From: CATQHW01 sp965215345
GTDB lineage: Bacteria > Spirochaetota > Spirochaetia > SZUA-6 > Bin103
DNA length: 64,000 nt
Assembly: GCA_965215345.1 (NCBI GenBank)
Contig: CBDCDL010000002.1
Span: 3,782,001 to 3,846,000, forward strand
Reading direction: 5' to 3'
Positions 7,652 to 16,985 of this stretch are shown one piece after another; the stretch's first letter is position 1; every line of letters starts with the position of its first letter. The notes beneath the pieces were generated by a model that saw nothing but the letters and a program-made list of their open reading frames with translations, was not told where the DNA came from and did no database searches. The position numbers and the translations under genes were made by a program.

Positions 7652-9619
7652 ATGCTACTAGGACGATACTCTGGAGGTAGAAACCCGTTGTTTCTACTCA
7701 TCGCGGCGACCGCGCTGCTTCTGACGCCGCTCGCGGCATCCGCCGACGGCTTCGCACAGATCTACGAGCTGAGCGCCTGGGAGGCGGAGTCCGGCCCGCT
7801 GACCCTGTCGGAGTCGCCGATGACTCAGGCGATGGTCGACGCCGGTGACCTGCCGGCGCTCGCCGAGCGCATCCCGGCCGAACCGGTCGTGATCGTGCCG
7901 ACCGAGGAGGTAGGCAGCTACGGCGGCACGATGAACTTCCTCACCGACGGCGGCAGCGGCTGGACGGACAACTGGTTCCTGTACGAGTTCCCGGCGGTCC
8001 TGACCCCGGACCTCGCACAGATCGTGCCCAACACGCTGGCCGGCTGGGAGGCGAACGACGACGCGAGCACGTGGACCCTCTACCTGCGCGAGGGCATCCG
8101 CTGGAGCGACGGCACGCCGCACACCGCCGACGACTGGCTGTTCTACTGGAACGACATGGCCCTCAACACGGACATGTTCGCCAGCGGCATCTCCTTCGTG
8201 GACGGCGCCGAGGAGCCGGGCGAGATTCGCAAGATCGACGACTACACGATTCAGATCTCCTTCGACGGGCCGCGCGGCACGCTCATCGAGCAGATGACCT
8301 TCCTGCGGCCCACGCCCTACCTGCCCGCGCACTACCTGAAGCAGTTCCACCCCACCTACACCGACATGAGCGAGATCGAGAAGGAGATCAAGGCGCGCGG
8401 CCTGGAGACCTGGACCGACGTGATGAACCAGGAGTGGAAGCAGGAGAGCCTGTCGGTCAACCGGCCGTACCTGTCGTCCTGGGTGCCGGCCAACTCCTAC
8501 AAGGACCCGATCTTCACCCTGAAGCGCAACCCCTACTACTTCAAGGTGGACTCGGCCGGCAACCAGCTCCCGTACATCGACCAGATCGACATGGAGAGCC
8601 TCCAGGGCGCCGGCGAGGTGTTCTTCCTCAAGTCGATCTCCGGCGACGTCGACTGGTTCCTCACCGGCGCCTTCGGTGGGCTGGACAGCCTGCCGCTGGC
8701 CTTGCAGAAGGGCATCGAGAACGACTTCCGCATCATCCAGCCGATCCCGAACTGCGCCAGCTCGGTCGGCACCACCTGGTTCAACCTGTTCCACCCCGAC
8801 CCCGGGATGCGCGAGGTGCTCCGCAACAAGGACTTCCGCCTGGGGCTGTCCCACTCGGTCAACCGCGACGAGGTCAACCAGCTCCTGTTCAAGGGCGCCG
8901 GAACGGTCGCCAACCCGACGTTGATGTTCGGGCCTCCCTACCACGGCGAGCGCTTCGCGCAGGTCGGCCTGGAGTACGACGTGGAACTGGCCAACAGCCT
9001 GCTCGACGGGGCGGGACTGGACAAGCGCGACTCCGACGGCTTCCGCCTGCGTCCGGACGGCGAACGGATGCGCATCCTGCTCTCGATCCCGAACAAGTGG
9101 TCGAACCTGGCCAGCGAGGCGGCGGAGCTGTACGACGGCTACTGGGAGGCGGTCGGCGTCGAGGTGCAGCCCACCGTCGTCGAGTGGGGGACCTTCTGGT
9201 CACAGCTCGAGAACAGCGAGCACGACGTGGCCATCCACGCCAACTGCATGGGCGGCCGGATCGTCAATCCGCTGTTCCGGCCCGACTTCGGCGCCGTCAA
9301 GCACTGGCGCTTCGCTCAGGAGTGGTACAAGTGGATCGCCAGCGACGGAGCCGAGGGCGAGGAGCCGCCGGAGGCGTTCAAGCGCTACCGGGCGATCCGC
9401 GACCAGGCGGTGCAGGACCCGGATGAGGCCAAGCGCATCGCGGCCGTGCAGGAGATGCTAGGGATCCTCTACGACGAGCTGTTCGTCACCTTCGGCACGG
9501 TGGTGCCGCCCAACCTGGGCGGCTACCAGATCGCCACGAACCGCCTGCGCAACGTGCCGAATCCGCAGCAGGGGACCGGCATCTTCAACATTCCGGCGCA
9601 GTTCTACCTGCGCATGTAG
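7652..9619 (+). CDS. Extracellular solute-binding protein, family 5 (Dpp/Opp type)
   Basis: A 655-residue periplasmic binding protein for peptides or oligosaccharides, feeding the downstream Dpp-like permeases. The first 30 residues form a Sec signal (LFLLIAATALLLTPLAASA). Family-5 features include the WTLYLREGIRWSDGTPHTADD motif near residue 145, and FSHSVNRDEVNQ-like helix (LGLSHSVNRDEVNQLLF). ATG 7652 is chosen because it has a strong ribosome site and lies downstream of the promoter. A hairpin follows its stop and probably reduces read-through into the permeases. The surrounding glycosidases make an oligosaccharide ligand as plausible as a peptide. Confidence 0.9.
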   Translation: MLLGRYSGGRNPLFLLIAATALLLTPLAASADGFAQIYELSAWEAESGPLTLSESPMTQAMVDAGDLPALAERIPAEPVVIVPTEEVGSYGGTMNFLTDGGSGWTDNWFLYEFPAVLTPDLAQIVPNTLAGWEANDDASTWTLYLREGIRWSDGTPHTADDWLFYWNDMALNTDMFASGISFVDGAEEPGEIRKIDDYTIQISFDGPRGTLIEQMTFLRPTPYLPAHYLKQFHPTYTDMSEIEKEIKARGLETWTDVMNQEWKQESLSVNRPYLSSWVPANSYKDPIFTLKRNPYYFKVDSAGNQLPYIDQIDMESLQGAGEVFFLKSISGDVDWFLTGAFGGLDSLPLALQKGIENDFRIIQPIPNCASSVGTTWFNLFHPDPGMREVLRNKDFRLGLSHSVNRDEVNQLLFKGAGTVANPTLMFGPPYHGERFAQVGLEYDVELANSLLDGAGLDKRDSDGFRLRPDGERMRILLSIPNKWSNLASEAAELYDGYWEAVGVEVQPTVVEWGTFWSQLENSEHDVAIHANCMGGRIVNPLFRPDFGAVKHWRFAQEWYKWIASDGAEGEEPPEAFKRYRAIRDQAVQDPDEAKRIAAVQEMLGILYDELFVTFGTVVPPNLGGYQIATNRLRNVPNPQQGTGIFNIPAQFYLRM

Positions 9620-9643
9620 CCGCCGGGCTCACGGAATAGGCGA

Positions 9644-9669
9644 GAAGGAGGGGCGCGCGCCCCTCCTTC
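9644..9669 (+). terminator. Perfect 26-base palindrome after the binding-protein gene
   Basis: GAAGGAGGGGC pairs with GCCCCTCCTTC around a GCGC centre; CTTTCTC follows. It is an attenuator-like hairpin between the binding-protein and permease genes, likely protecting the upstream mRNA end and lowering permease expression. Confidence 0.75.
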
Positions 9670-9684
9670 GCTTTCTCAAGGCGG

Positions 9685-10668
9685 ATGCTGCCGTTCATTG
9701 CCCGTCGCACGGCGCTCATGGTGCCGGTGCTGCTGGCGGTCTCGCTCCTCAGCTTCATCATCATCCAGTTGCCGCCCGGCGACTACTTCAGCTACTACAT
9801 CGAGCAGCTCTACGCCCAGGGCGAGGTGATCGACGAGGCCCTGATCGAGTCGTTGCGCGTGCAGTACGGCGTCGATGGGCCGCTCGCCGTCCAGTACCTG
9901 AAGTGGCTGAGCAAGATCGTGCGCGGCGACTTGGGCCGCTCGCTCTCAGGCGAGCTCGTGATCGTGATCGTGCGCGATCGCCTGCCCTGGAGCATCCTGA
10001 TCACGGCGGTCTCGTTCGTGTTCGTGCACGTGGTCGGCATCCCCATCGGCGTGCTGTCGGCCACGAAGCAGTACTCGATCCGCGATTACGTCGCGACCTT
10101 CATCGGCTTCATCGGCCTGGCGGTCCCCAACTTCCTGCTGGCCCTGGTGCTGGTGTGGGCGTGGTTCGCCTGGACCGGCCAGGTGCAGATCGGGCTGTTC
10201 TCGCGCGAGTACGCGATGGAGCCCTGGAGTCCGGCGAAGATCTGGGACCTGCTCAAGCACCTGATCATCCCCGCGGTCGTGATCGGCACGGCCGGCACCG
10301 CCGGCACCATCCGCAGCATCCGCGCCAACCTCCTGGACGAGTTGCAGAAGACCTACGTCACGGTGGCGCGCGCCAAGGGACTGTCGGAGGCGCGGGTGCT
10401 CTACAAGTACCCGTTCCGGATCGCGGTCAACCCCTGGGCCAGCACCATCGGCTGGCTGCTGCCCAGCCTGGTGAGCGGCGAGGTGCTGGTGTCGCTGGTG
10501 CTCGGCTTTCCGACCCTGGGGCCGATTCTGCTGGACGCGCTGCTCGGTCAGGACCTGTTCCTGGCCTCCAGCATCATCATGATCCTGAGCACCCTGACCG
10601 TGATCGGTACGCTGGTCTCCGACATCGTCCTGGCGTGGCTGGATCCGCGCATCCGGCAGTCGGTGTGA
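9685..10668 (+). CDS. DppB-like ABC transporter permease
   Basis: A 327-residue inner-membrane permease of the DppB/OppB class, with six predicted membrane helices beginning MLPFIARRTALMVPVLLAVSL-like. The EAA loop for ATPase contact is visible near residues 215-245 (LLDELQKTYVTVARAKGLSE, then KYPFRIAVNPW). It is followed by GEVLVSLVLGFPTLGPILLDALLGQDLFLASS, typical of the family. Start ATG 9685 has AAGG at 9678-9681, just after the hairpin. The stop overlaps a GTG for the next permease. It pairs with the DppC-like protein to form the import channel. Confidence 0.9.
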   Translation: MLPFIARRTALMVPVLLAVSLLSFIIIQLPPGDYFSYYIEQLYAQGEVIDEALIESLRVQYGVDGPLAVQYLKWLSKIVRGDLGRSLSGELVIVIVRDRLPWSILITAVSFVFVHVVGIPIGVLSATKQYSIRDYVATFIGFIGLAVPNFLLALVLVWAWFAWTGQVQIGLFSREYAMEPWSPAKIWDLLKHLIIPAVVIGTAGTAGTIRSIRANLLDELQKTYVTVARAKGLSEARVLYKYPFRIAVNPWASTIGWLLPSLVSGEVLVSLVLGFPTLGPILLDALLGQDLFLASSIIMILSTLTVIGTLVSDIVLAWLDPRIRQSV

Positions 10669-11834
10669 GCGGCATGGCGCGTCCCGAAGCGGAAGCCGCG
10701 GCCCCCGGACCGCCCGCATCGCCCGCTCCCGGCGGTGCTGCCGAAGAGCTCTCGGTCGCCTCGCAGTGGCAACTCATGCGCTGGCGCTTCACCCGCCACA
10801 AGCTCGCGGTGGTCGCGCTGGTGTTTCTCGGTCTCATGTACCTGGTGGCCGCCCTCGCCGATTTCGTCGGCCCCTACGATCCACGCCGCCATGACGCGGC
10901 CTTCGTCTACGCGCCGCCGACCGCCATCCACTTCGTCGACGAGGAGGGGCGCTTCCGGCTGCGCCCGTTCGTCTATCCCTACCGGTCCGAGCTGATCCTG
11001 GCGGAGTTCCGCACCGTCTACTCCGAGGACCGCAGCCGCATGGTGCCGATCCGGCTGTTCGCGCGCGGCGACCCGTACGTGTTGTGGGGCCTGTTCGAGA
11101 CCGACCTGCACCTGTTCGGGCTCGACGACCCGGAGGCGCGCATCTTCCTGTTCGGCACGGACCGGCTGGGCCGCGACCTGCTCACCCGCATTCTGATCGG
11201 CAGCCGCGTGTCGCTGACCATCGGCCTGGTCGGCATCGCCGTGACCTTCGTGCTGGGCATCGTCATCGGCGGCATCTCCGGGTACTTCGGCGGCGGGGTC
11301 GACCTGGTCATCCAGCGGATCATCGAGTTCGTGCAGTCGCTGCCCACGCTGCCGCTGTGGATGGGGCTGAGCGCGGCGCTGCCCAAGTGGTGGTCGATCA
11401 CGATGCGCTACTTCGCCATCGTCGTGATCCTGTCGCTGATCGACTGGACCGGCCTGGCGCGGGTCGTGCGCGGCAAGTTCATGGCGCTCAAGGAGGAGGA
11501 CTACGTGGCCGCGGCGCGCCTCCACGGCGCCAGCCGCAAGCGGATCATCTTCCGGCACCTGCTGCCGGGCTTTCTCAGCCACATCATCGCGTCGCTGACG
11601 CTGTCGATTCCGGCCATGATCCTGGGGGAGAGCGCGCTGAGCTTCATCGGCCTGGGGCTGCAGGCGCCGGCCATAAGCTGGGGCGTGCTGCTGGCGGAGG
11701 CGCAGAAGACCCACGTGCTGGCGCTCTCGCCGTGGCTGTTGATTCCGGGGCTGTTCATCATCGTCGTCGTGCTGGCGTTCAACTTCGTCGGCGACGGCGT
11801 GCGCGACGCCGCCGACCCGTACGCGCACGTATGA
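10665..11834 (+). CDS. DppC-like ABC transporter permease
   Basis: About 389 residues. The GTG at 10665 overlaps the previous TGA (GTGA), the coupling pattern used elsewhere in this window; ATG 10674 is the alternative and differs by three residues. After a first membrane helix (VVALVFLGLMYLVAALADFV) there is a periplasmic insertion of about 110 residues. The DppC core then begins at FGTDRLGRDLLTRILIGSR, with an EAA loop at KEEDYVAAARLHGASRKRII and the typical ending GLFIIVVVLAFNFVGDGVRDAADP. The large insertion is known in long DppC variants. Confidence 0.9.
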   Translation: MSGMARPEAEAAAPGPPASPAPGGAAEELSVASQWQLMRWRFTRHKLAVVALVFLGLMYLVAALADFVGPYDPRRHDAAFVYAPPTAIHFVDEEGRFRLRPFVYPYRSELILAEFRTVYSEDRSRMVPIRLFARGDPYVLWGLFETDLHLFGLDDPEARIFLFGTDRLGRDLLTRILIGSRVSLTIGLVGIAVTFVLGIVIGGISGYFGGGVDLVIQRIIEFVQSLPTLPLWMGLSAALPKWWSITMRYFAIVVILSLIDWTGLARVVRGKFMALKEEDYVAAARLHGASRKRIIFRHLLPGFLSHIIASLTLSIPAMILGESALSFIGLGLQAPAISWGVLLAEAQKTHVLALSPWLLIPGLFIIVVVLAFNFVGDGVRDAADPYAHV

Positions 11835-12844
11835 GCAGTCCGGAGGCGCGGCGGGCCGGCGAGCTGTTGCTGGGCGTGAGCGATCTGTGCACCCACTTCG
11901 ACTCCCGCGAGGGGACGGTGCGGGCCGTGGACGGAGTGAGCTTCGAGCTCCACCGCGGGGAGACCCTGGGCATCGCCGGCGAGAGCGGCTGCGGCAAGAG
12001 CGTGACCGCGCAGTCGATCATGCGAATCGTTCCCCGCAACGGCCGCATCGTCTCCGGCAGCATCGTGCTGCATCGCCCCGGCGGCCCGGTCGACCTGACC
12101 GGCCTGGCGGCAGCCGGGCGGGAGATCCGGGCCATCCGCGGCGCGGAGATTGCGCTGATCTTCCAGGAGCCGATGGCCGCCTTCAGCCCCGTGTACACCA
12201 TCGGCAACCAGATCACGGAGGTGATCCGCCTGCACCAGCGCTGCTCGGCGCGCGAGGCGCGTCAGCGCGCCGTCGACATGCTGCAGCAGGTCGGCATGCC
12301 GAAGCCCGAGCAGACCGTCGACGCGTATCCGTGGGCGGTCTCCGGCGGCATGCGGCAGCGCGCGATGATCGCCATGGCGCTGGCCTGCCGGCCCAGCCTG
12401 CTGATCGCCGACGAGCCGACCACGGCGGTGGACGTCACCATCCAGGCGCAGGTGCTGGAGTTGATGAAGGCGCTGCAGGAGCAACTGCGGATGGGGCTGA
12501 TCATCATCACCCACGACCTGGCCGTGATCGCCGAGCTGTGCGACCGGGTGATGGTGATGTACCTGGGCCGCGACGTGGAGTCGGGCCCGGTGGAGCAGGT
12601 GTTCCAGGCGCCGAAGCACCCCTACACCGTGGCGCTGCTGAACTCGGTGCCGGTACTCGGCGAAGGCCACGACCAGCGGATCGAGGCGATCGGCGGCAGC
12701 GTGCCGTCGCCGCTGGCCGCGCCGCCGGGATGCCCGTTTCATCCCCGCTGTCCGCACGCTAGGGCGGGCGTGTGCGACGGCGTCTACCCGGATGCCCGCC
12801 CGGTCGGGCCGGAGCAGTTGGTGAGCTGCTACCTGTATGACTGA
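11831..12844 (+). CDS. DppD-like ABC transporter ATP-binding protein
   Basis: A 337-residue ATPase of the oligopeptide/dipeptide importer. It has Walker A GESGCGKS, Q-loop FQEPMAAFSPVYTIG, signature VSGGMRQRAMIAMAL, Walker B LLIADEPTTAVD and H-loop ITHDLAVIAELCD. It also has the family-specific C-terminal oligopeptide-transport domain with cysteines that can hold an iron-sulfur cluster (CPFHPRCPHARAGVC). ATG 11831 overlaps the stop of the DppC gene by 4 bases. It should act as a heterodimer with the following DppF-like protein, whose gene is frameshifted. Confidence 0.92.
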   Translation: MSSPEARRAGELLLGVSDLCTHFDSREGTVRAVDGVSFELHRGETLGIAGESGCGKSVTAQSIMRIVPRNGRIVSGSIVLHRPGGPVDLTGLAAAGREIRAIRGAEIALIFQEPMAAFSPVYTIGNQITEVIRLHQRCSAREARQRAVDMLQQVGMPKPEQTVDAYPWAVSGGMRQRAMIAMALACRPSLLIADEPTTAVDVTIQAQVLELMKALQEQLRMGLIIITHDLAVIAELCDRVMVMYLGRDVESGPVEQVFQAPKHPYTVALLNSVPVLGEGHDQRIEAIGGSVPSPLAAPPGCPFHPRCPHARAGVCDGVYPDARPVGPEQLVSCYLYD

Positions 12845-13936
12845 GCGCCGAGCGATCGGCGGCACGGCCCCATCTCCCGCCGAGCCCATCCTGGAGGTGC
12901 GCGACTTGGTCAAGCGCTTCCCGATCACGCGCGGTGTGATGCGCCGCCACGTCGGCGACGTACGGGCGGTGGACGGGATCAGCTTCTCCATTCAGCCGGG
13001 CGAGGTGCTGGCGCTGGTGGGGGAGAGCGGCTGCGGCAAGACCACGACCGGCCGCTGCGTGCTGCGCGCGATCGATCCGACCGCGGGCAGCGTCGTCTAC
13101 CGCTTCGACGGGGAGGCGCCACTGGACGTCACCACGCTGAACGAAGGGGAGCTCAAGTCGTTCTGGCGGCGCGCCGGCATGGTGTTCCAGGACCCGTACT
13201 CGTCGTTGAACCCGCGGCTCAACGTGCTGGAGTCGGTCGGCGAGCCGCTGATCACGCACGGCGTGGTCACCTCCCGGCGGGGACCTGGAGGCGCGCGCGG
13301 CGGCCCTGCTGGAGGACGTGGGGCTGGATGCGGCCTACCTGCGCCGCTATCCGCACGCCTTCTCCGGCGGCCAGCGGCAGCGCATCGCCATCGCCCGCGC
13401 GCTCGCCCTGGGTCCCCGCTTCCTGGTGGCGGACGAGCCCCTCTCGGCCCTGGACGTGTCGGTGCAGGCGCAGGTGCTGGAGCTGATGCAGGAGTTGCGC
13501 CGGCGGCACGACCTGACCTACCTGTTCGTGTCGCACAACCCTGGCGGTGGTCGAGTACCTGGCCGACCGGGTCGCGGTGATGTACGTGGGGCGCATCGTC
13601 GAGCTTGCCCGTACCAAGACGCTGTTCTTCGACCCGAAGCACCCCTACACCGAAGCGCTCCTGTCCGCGGTCCCCTCAGCCGATCTCAAGCGCCGCGCCC
13701 GCACGCGCATCGTGCTGCCCGGCGACGTGGCCGATCCGGCCGATCCACCGCCGGGGTGCCTGTTCCACCCGCGCTGTCCCTACGCGCAGGCGGAGTGCTC
13801 CGCGGAAGAGCCACCCCTGGTCGACGTCGGGGACGGCGCGGAGCAGCACCTGGTGTCCTGCCACTTCGCCGACACGCTGGACCTGGCCGGCATCGAGCGC
13901 GGTGCGCGACGCGGCGCCTTTCGGCTCGACGTCTGA
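12837..13936 (+). pseudogene. DppF-like ABC ATPase with two 1-base frameshifts
   Basis: The protein reads in one frame to about 13275 (Walker A GESGCGKTTTGRC, Q-loop MVFQDPYSSLNPRL). It then continues in a second frame to about 13538 (signature FSGGQRQRIAIARAL, Walker B FLVADEPLSALD) and a third to the stop at 13936 (LADRVAVMYVGRIVELA, then CLFHPRCPYAQAEC). The shifts fall at GGGG 13279-13282 and CCC 13539-13541; one extra base in each explains everything. Removing both gives a normal 365-residue DppF. The ATG overlaps the DppD stop. Either the importer is recently dead or these are assembly errors in homopolymers. Confidence 0.9.
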
Positions 13937-14037
13937 CGCGCCCGTCCGTGGTTCCCCTTTGACTTGACGCTACAGCGTTCTGACGATGGGATGGCGCAAG
14001 CGCGAAGCCGCCATGAGACGATCAAGCATCAGCAAGA

Positions 14038-14778
14038 TCATCTGCGGACTCCACTGCGGCGGCTGCTATGAGCGAGGCGAGCCTCAAAGTAGGAACCGAA
14101 CACTTGATTCTCTGGAAAAGCTGCGGGATCAACCCACATTGCCGCCAAGCGTCCCACCAGTCCGGCTATCCAATCAGCTGCCTGAAGTGTTTGATACCGA
14201 TGGCTTTCCAGATGAAACGGCGGCTCGATCAGATGCTGGCGGCGTTCTTTCTTGGCGTACATGCTTTGCGCGGCTTTCGTGATCAGCGCGGGGCGTTGAT
14301 CGTGCTCATCAAGGAAAAGGACAAAGTCGTGCGGGGTGCCGTCACTCTTCTTGCAGAAATCATTGATCCGCTTGATCGCTTCGAAATATTCCCCCATAGA
14401 GTGAATTGGGATTGTGTTCATGTGGCATCGCAGTCTTCTTGACGCCGACGTAGAATACGAAACCGTGAAGCGTGTCAATCTTATTGAATAGCCGGTTCGT
14501 AAAGAGACGGAGTTGACGATACTTGGTCACGTTGGTCGCCGTGTAGAGGCTGGATCCCTTTTTCTCCCACAAAGCCGGGTGTTGCCCGACCGGTTGATCT
14601 CGAACGAGAGAAGCCGGCATTTCTGCTGGTAGAACCACGTTCCGAAGCCACGCACTTCATGTGATGGGAGAACGAATCCCGCGAGCCCGAACACCGGACT
14701 GTCGTTGAATCGCGGGTGTGAGCGGCTGACGTATGGGCCGATGTGGCCGAACTCGTCAAGATAGGCAAAGTAGGTCAC
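14038..14778 (-). pseudogene. DUF3800 domain protein, frameshifted
   Basis: Three consecutive reading-frame segments make one DUF3800 protein. The N-terminus (TYFAYLDEFGHIGPY, from a GTG at 14778) carries the family's opening D-E motif. The middle is NVTKYRQLRLFTNRLF, and the C-terminal half (PHDFVLFLDEHDQRP, then YQTLQAADWIAGLVGR) holds the second acidic cluster and the QAADW motif. Shifts lie near 14585 and 14445. DUF3800 proteins are predicted RNase H-fold nucleases often found near mobile or defence genes. Base composition is visibly less GC-rich than in neighbouring genes, consistent with transfer. Confidence 0.75.
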
Positions 14779-15214
14779 ATGTGGTCTCAAGACACACGAA
14801 AGCCCGCGCCGGAGCGCGGGCCTCGGAAAGAGGGCGATACAATGGCATCGCGTCTCAGGGAGGAATGTGCCACAGACGCCCGATGAAGTCAAGTGGGGTT
14901 GGTTTGAGTTTGACGCCCGCCTGACATTGTATCGTAAGCGAACTCCGAGGTAGCATAGTGTCCACGACAGTGTCGATACATGTGAGCGGCCCAGATAGAC
15001 CGCATCTGCGTCCGATTCGAGCCGATGTGCGCTATCACCTGCTGCATCGTGGCCCGGTACAGCTCGCCGCAAGGCTTGACATCGCTGAGTCCAGCCCAGT
15101 ACGAGCTTGGTCATGCGGGAGCGGCGGAACCGCCCCGAAAACGACACGGCGCTCGGCGGCTGAGAGGCAGGCGCAACGGGCCTCCGCTCAACTGGAGGCG
15201 GTCTCGTTGGCCAA
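14779..15214. other. Intergenic stretch without a recognisable gene
   Basis: No reading frame here has convincing codon use or family resemblance. The only clear element is the hairpin at 14802-14821. The right part, next to the GH127 gene, could hold its promoter, but no good -35/-10 pair is visible. Confidence 0.5.
14802..14821 (-). terminator. Hairpin, terminator-like on the - strand
   Basis: GCCCGCGC and GCGCGGGC form a perfect 8-bp stem with a CGGA loop. On the - strand it is followed by TTTCGTGTGTC, a weak T-rich tail. It lies just upstream of the broken DUF3800 gene and may insulate it. Confidence 0.5.
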
Positions 15215-16972
15215 GTGACTCGGCACCCTTTCGATAGAAGAACCCGCACTGCCGAACAAGGGGACGCTGGCATTGATGTCCTGGCACTTGACGGGCATCT
15301 GGGCGAGCGCGTGCGTGCCCTCTGGGAGGGCAATCTCAGCCGGCTGGACTGGGAGCGGGACTTCCTGGCTCCGTTCCGGGAGCGCCGCGAGGCGGGCGGC
15401 TACGTCGGCATGGGCAAGACGCTGTCCGCGCTGAACGGCGTGGCGCGTCTCTACGGCGGGGCGGCGGCGGAGCTGCGGGAGCGGGTGACCGCCGGACTGC
15501 TCGCGGCGCAGGAGGACGCCGGGTACCTGGGGATCCTTGCCGGCGAGCATCGCACTCATGGCATCTGGGACGCGCACGAGCAGGGCTACCTGCTGCAGGC
15601 GTTGACGGAGGCGTGGCGGTGGTTCGGCGACGCCGGTGCCCGCGACGGCGCATGCCGCCTTGCCGCGTGGCTGTTGCCGCGGCTGTCGAACGGGGGCTGG
15701 CGGCAGGTTGGGGGTAGCACCATCTGGTACCCGATCGTGCTCCTGGGGGTGGACTGCGGCATGCTGGCGGTGGGCGAGGTGACCGGCGATCACGCATTCC
15801 GGCGCTTCGTGGAGGACGACCTGGGCGTGCGCGACTGGTTCGAGCCGATCGTCGAAGGGCGCGAGGGTGTCGTGGCCGGCCACGCCTACGCCTATCTGGC
15901 ACGCTGCCTGGCGCAGTTCGAGCTGCGCGGGAACGACGCGGCGGGCGCGTTGCCGCGGGCGACCGCCGCCGCGCTGGGCTACCTGCGCAGCGGCGGTGGG
16001 CTGACGGTGAGCGGTACCTGCGGACAGGAGGAGTGCTGGCACTCCGATCAGCGGGTGGACGGAAAGCACGGCGAGACCTGCGCGACGGCGTACCTCATTC
16101 GATGGGCCGGCCACCTTCTGCGGCGCACTGACGACTCATGGTATGCCGACCTCATCGAGCGGGCGGCGTACAACGCCCTGCTCGCTGCCAACAGTCCCGA
16201 CGGGCGCAGGATCCGCTACTACTCGCCCGCGTCCGGCCCGCGGGTCTGGTTCCCGCGGGACACCTACTGCTGCCCCGGCAACTACCGGCGCATCGTCGCG
16301 GAGCTGCCATGGCTGATCGCCCGCAGGACCGGCGACGGCGTGGCGCTCGACCTCTACGAGACGTGCCGGCTGCGGACCCGGATCGGCGGTGCCGCGGTCG
16401 AGCTCCACGTGCACGCCGGTCTGCCGTGGAGCGGTACGGCCGCGGTCGAGATCGCCGCGGCCGAACCGGTCCGCTTCGTGCTGCGGCTGCGCCGGCCCGG
16501 CTGGGCCGAGTCGGCGCTCGTGGCTGTGAACGGCGCCGAGCTGGCGGCCGCGGGCGGTGCCGGCTGGCTCGCGATCGACCGTACCTGGAAGCCGGCCGAC
16601 CGCGTGGAGATCACGTTCGACATGCCCTGGCACCTGGTGCGCGGGTTCCGCCGGCAGCGCGGCCGGGTGGCGATCATGCGCGGGCCGCTGCTGTATGCGA
16701 CGACGGAAGCGGCGCTGGGCGATGACGGTGCGCCGCCCGCGGACGCCGCGCCGGACGTGACGAGCAGCCGGATGCAGAATGGCGCCGGACACGGCATCCT
16801 CGACGCCGAGCTGCCCGATGGCCGGCGCGTGCCGCTGCCGTTGGTACCATTCAGCGATCCGCGGGTGACGGAGACCTACTTCCGCGGTGTCGCCGGGGCG
16901 GCGGATCGCCGGGACTTCCTGCTGGACGTCGAGGTCCCGGCGGTGGGAACGCCGCCGGCGCCGGGAGCATAG
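15215..16972 (+). CDS. GH127 beta-L-arabinofuranosidase-like protein
   Basis: A 585-residue member of the GH127/DUF1680 superfamily, with no signal peptide, so probably cytoplasmic. GH127 enzymes such as HypBA1 use a zinc-bound cysteine nucleophile. The matching residues are visible: E272/E273 in CGQEECW (acid/base candidate), E287-x-C289 in GETCA, and the C352-C353 pair in DTYCCPGN. An alpha-barrel (about residues 25-370) is followed by beta-sandwich domains (RVEITFDMPWHLVRGF). GTG 15215 is the likely start, with GGAGG at 15193-15197 somewhat distant. It is followed by PhyH and sulfatase genes on the same strand, suggesting joint breakdown of a sulfated, arabinose-containing glycan; the exact substrate is not determined. 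Confidence 0.8.
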   Translation: MTRHPFDRRTRTAEQGDAGIDVLALDGHLGERVRALWEGNLSRLDWERDFLAPFRERREAGGYVGMGKTLSALNGVARLYGGAAAELRERVTAGLLAAQEDAGYLGILAGEHRTHGIWDAHEQGYLLQALTEAWRWFGDAGARDGACRLAAWLLPRLSNGGWRQVGGSTIWYPIVLLGVDCGMLAVGEVTGDHAFRRFVEDDLGVRDWFEPIVEGREGVVAGHAYAYLARCLAQFELRGNDAAGALPRATAAALGYLRSGGGLTVSGTCGQEECWHSDQRVDGKHGETCATAYLIRWAGHLLRRTDDSWYADLIERAAYNALLAANSPDGRRIRYYSPASGPRVWFPRDTYCCPGNYRRIVAELPWLIARRTGDGVALDLYETCRLRTRIGGAAVELHVHAGLPWSGTAAVEIAAAEPVRFVLRLRRPGWAESALVAVNGAELAAAGGAGWLAIDRTWKPADRVEITFDMPWHLVRGFRRQRGRVAIMRGPLLYATTEAALGDDGAPPADAAPDVTSSRMQNGAGHGILDAELPDGRRVPLPLVPFSDPRVTETYFRGVAGAADRRDFLLDVEVPAVGTPPAPGA

Positions 16973-16985
16973 GAGGACACGTGCG

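Noticed and set aside
13964..13992. Promoter-like TTGACG with TGGGAT 17 bases later
   Set aside because: No + strand gene follows, the -10 is poor, and the next real gene is on the other strand.
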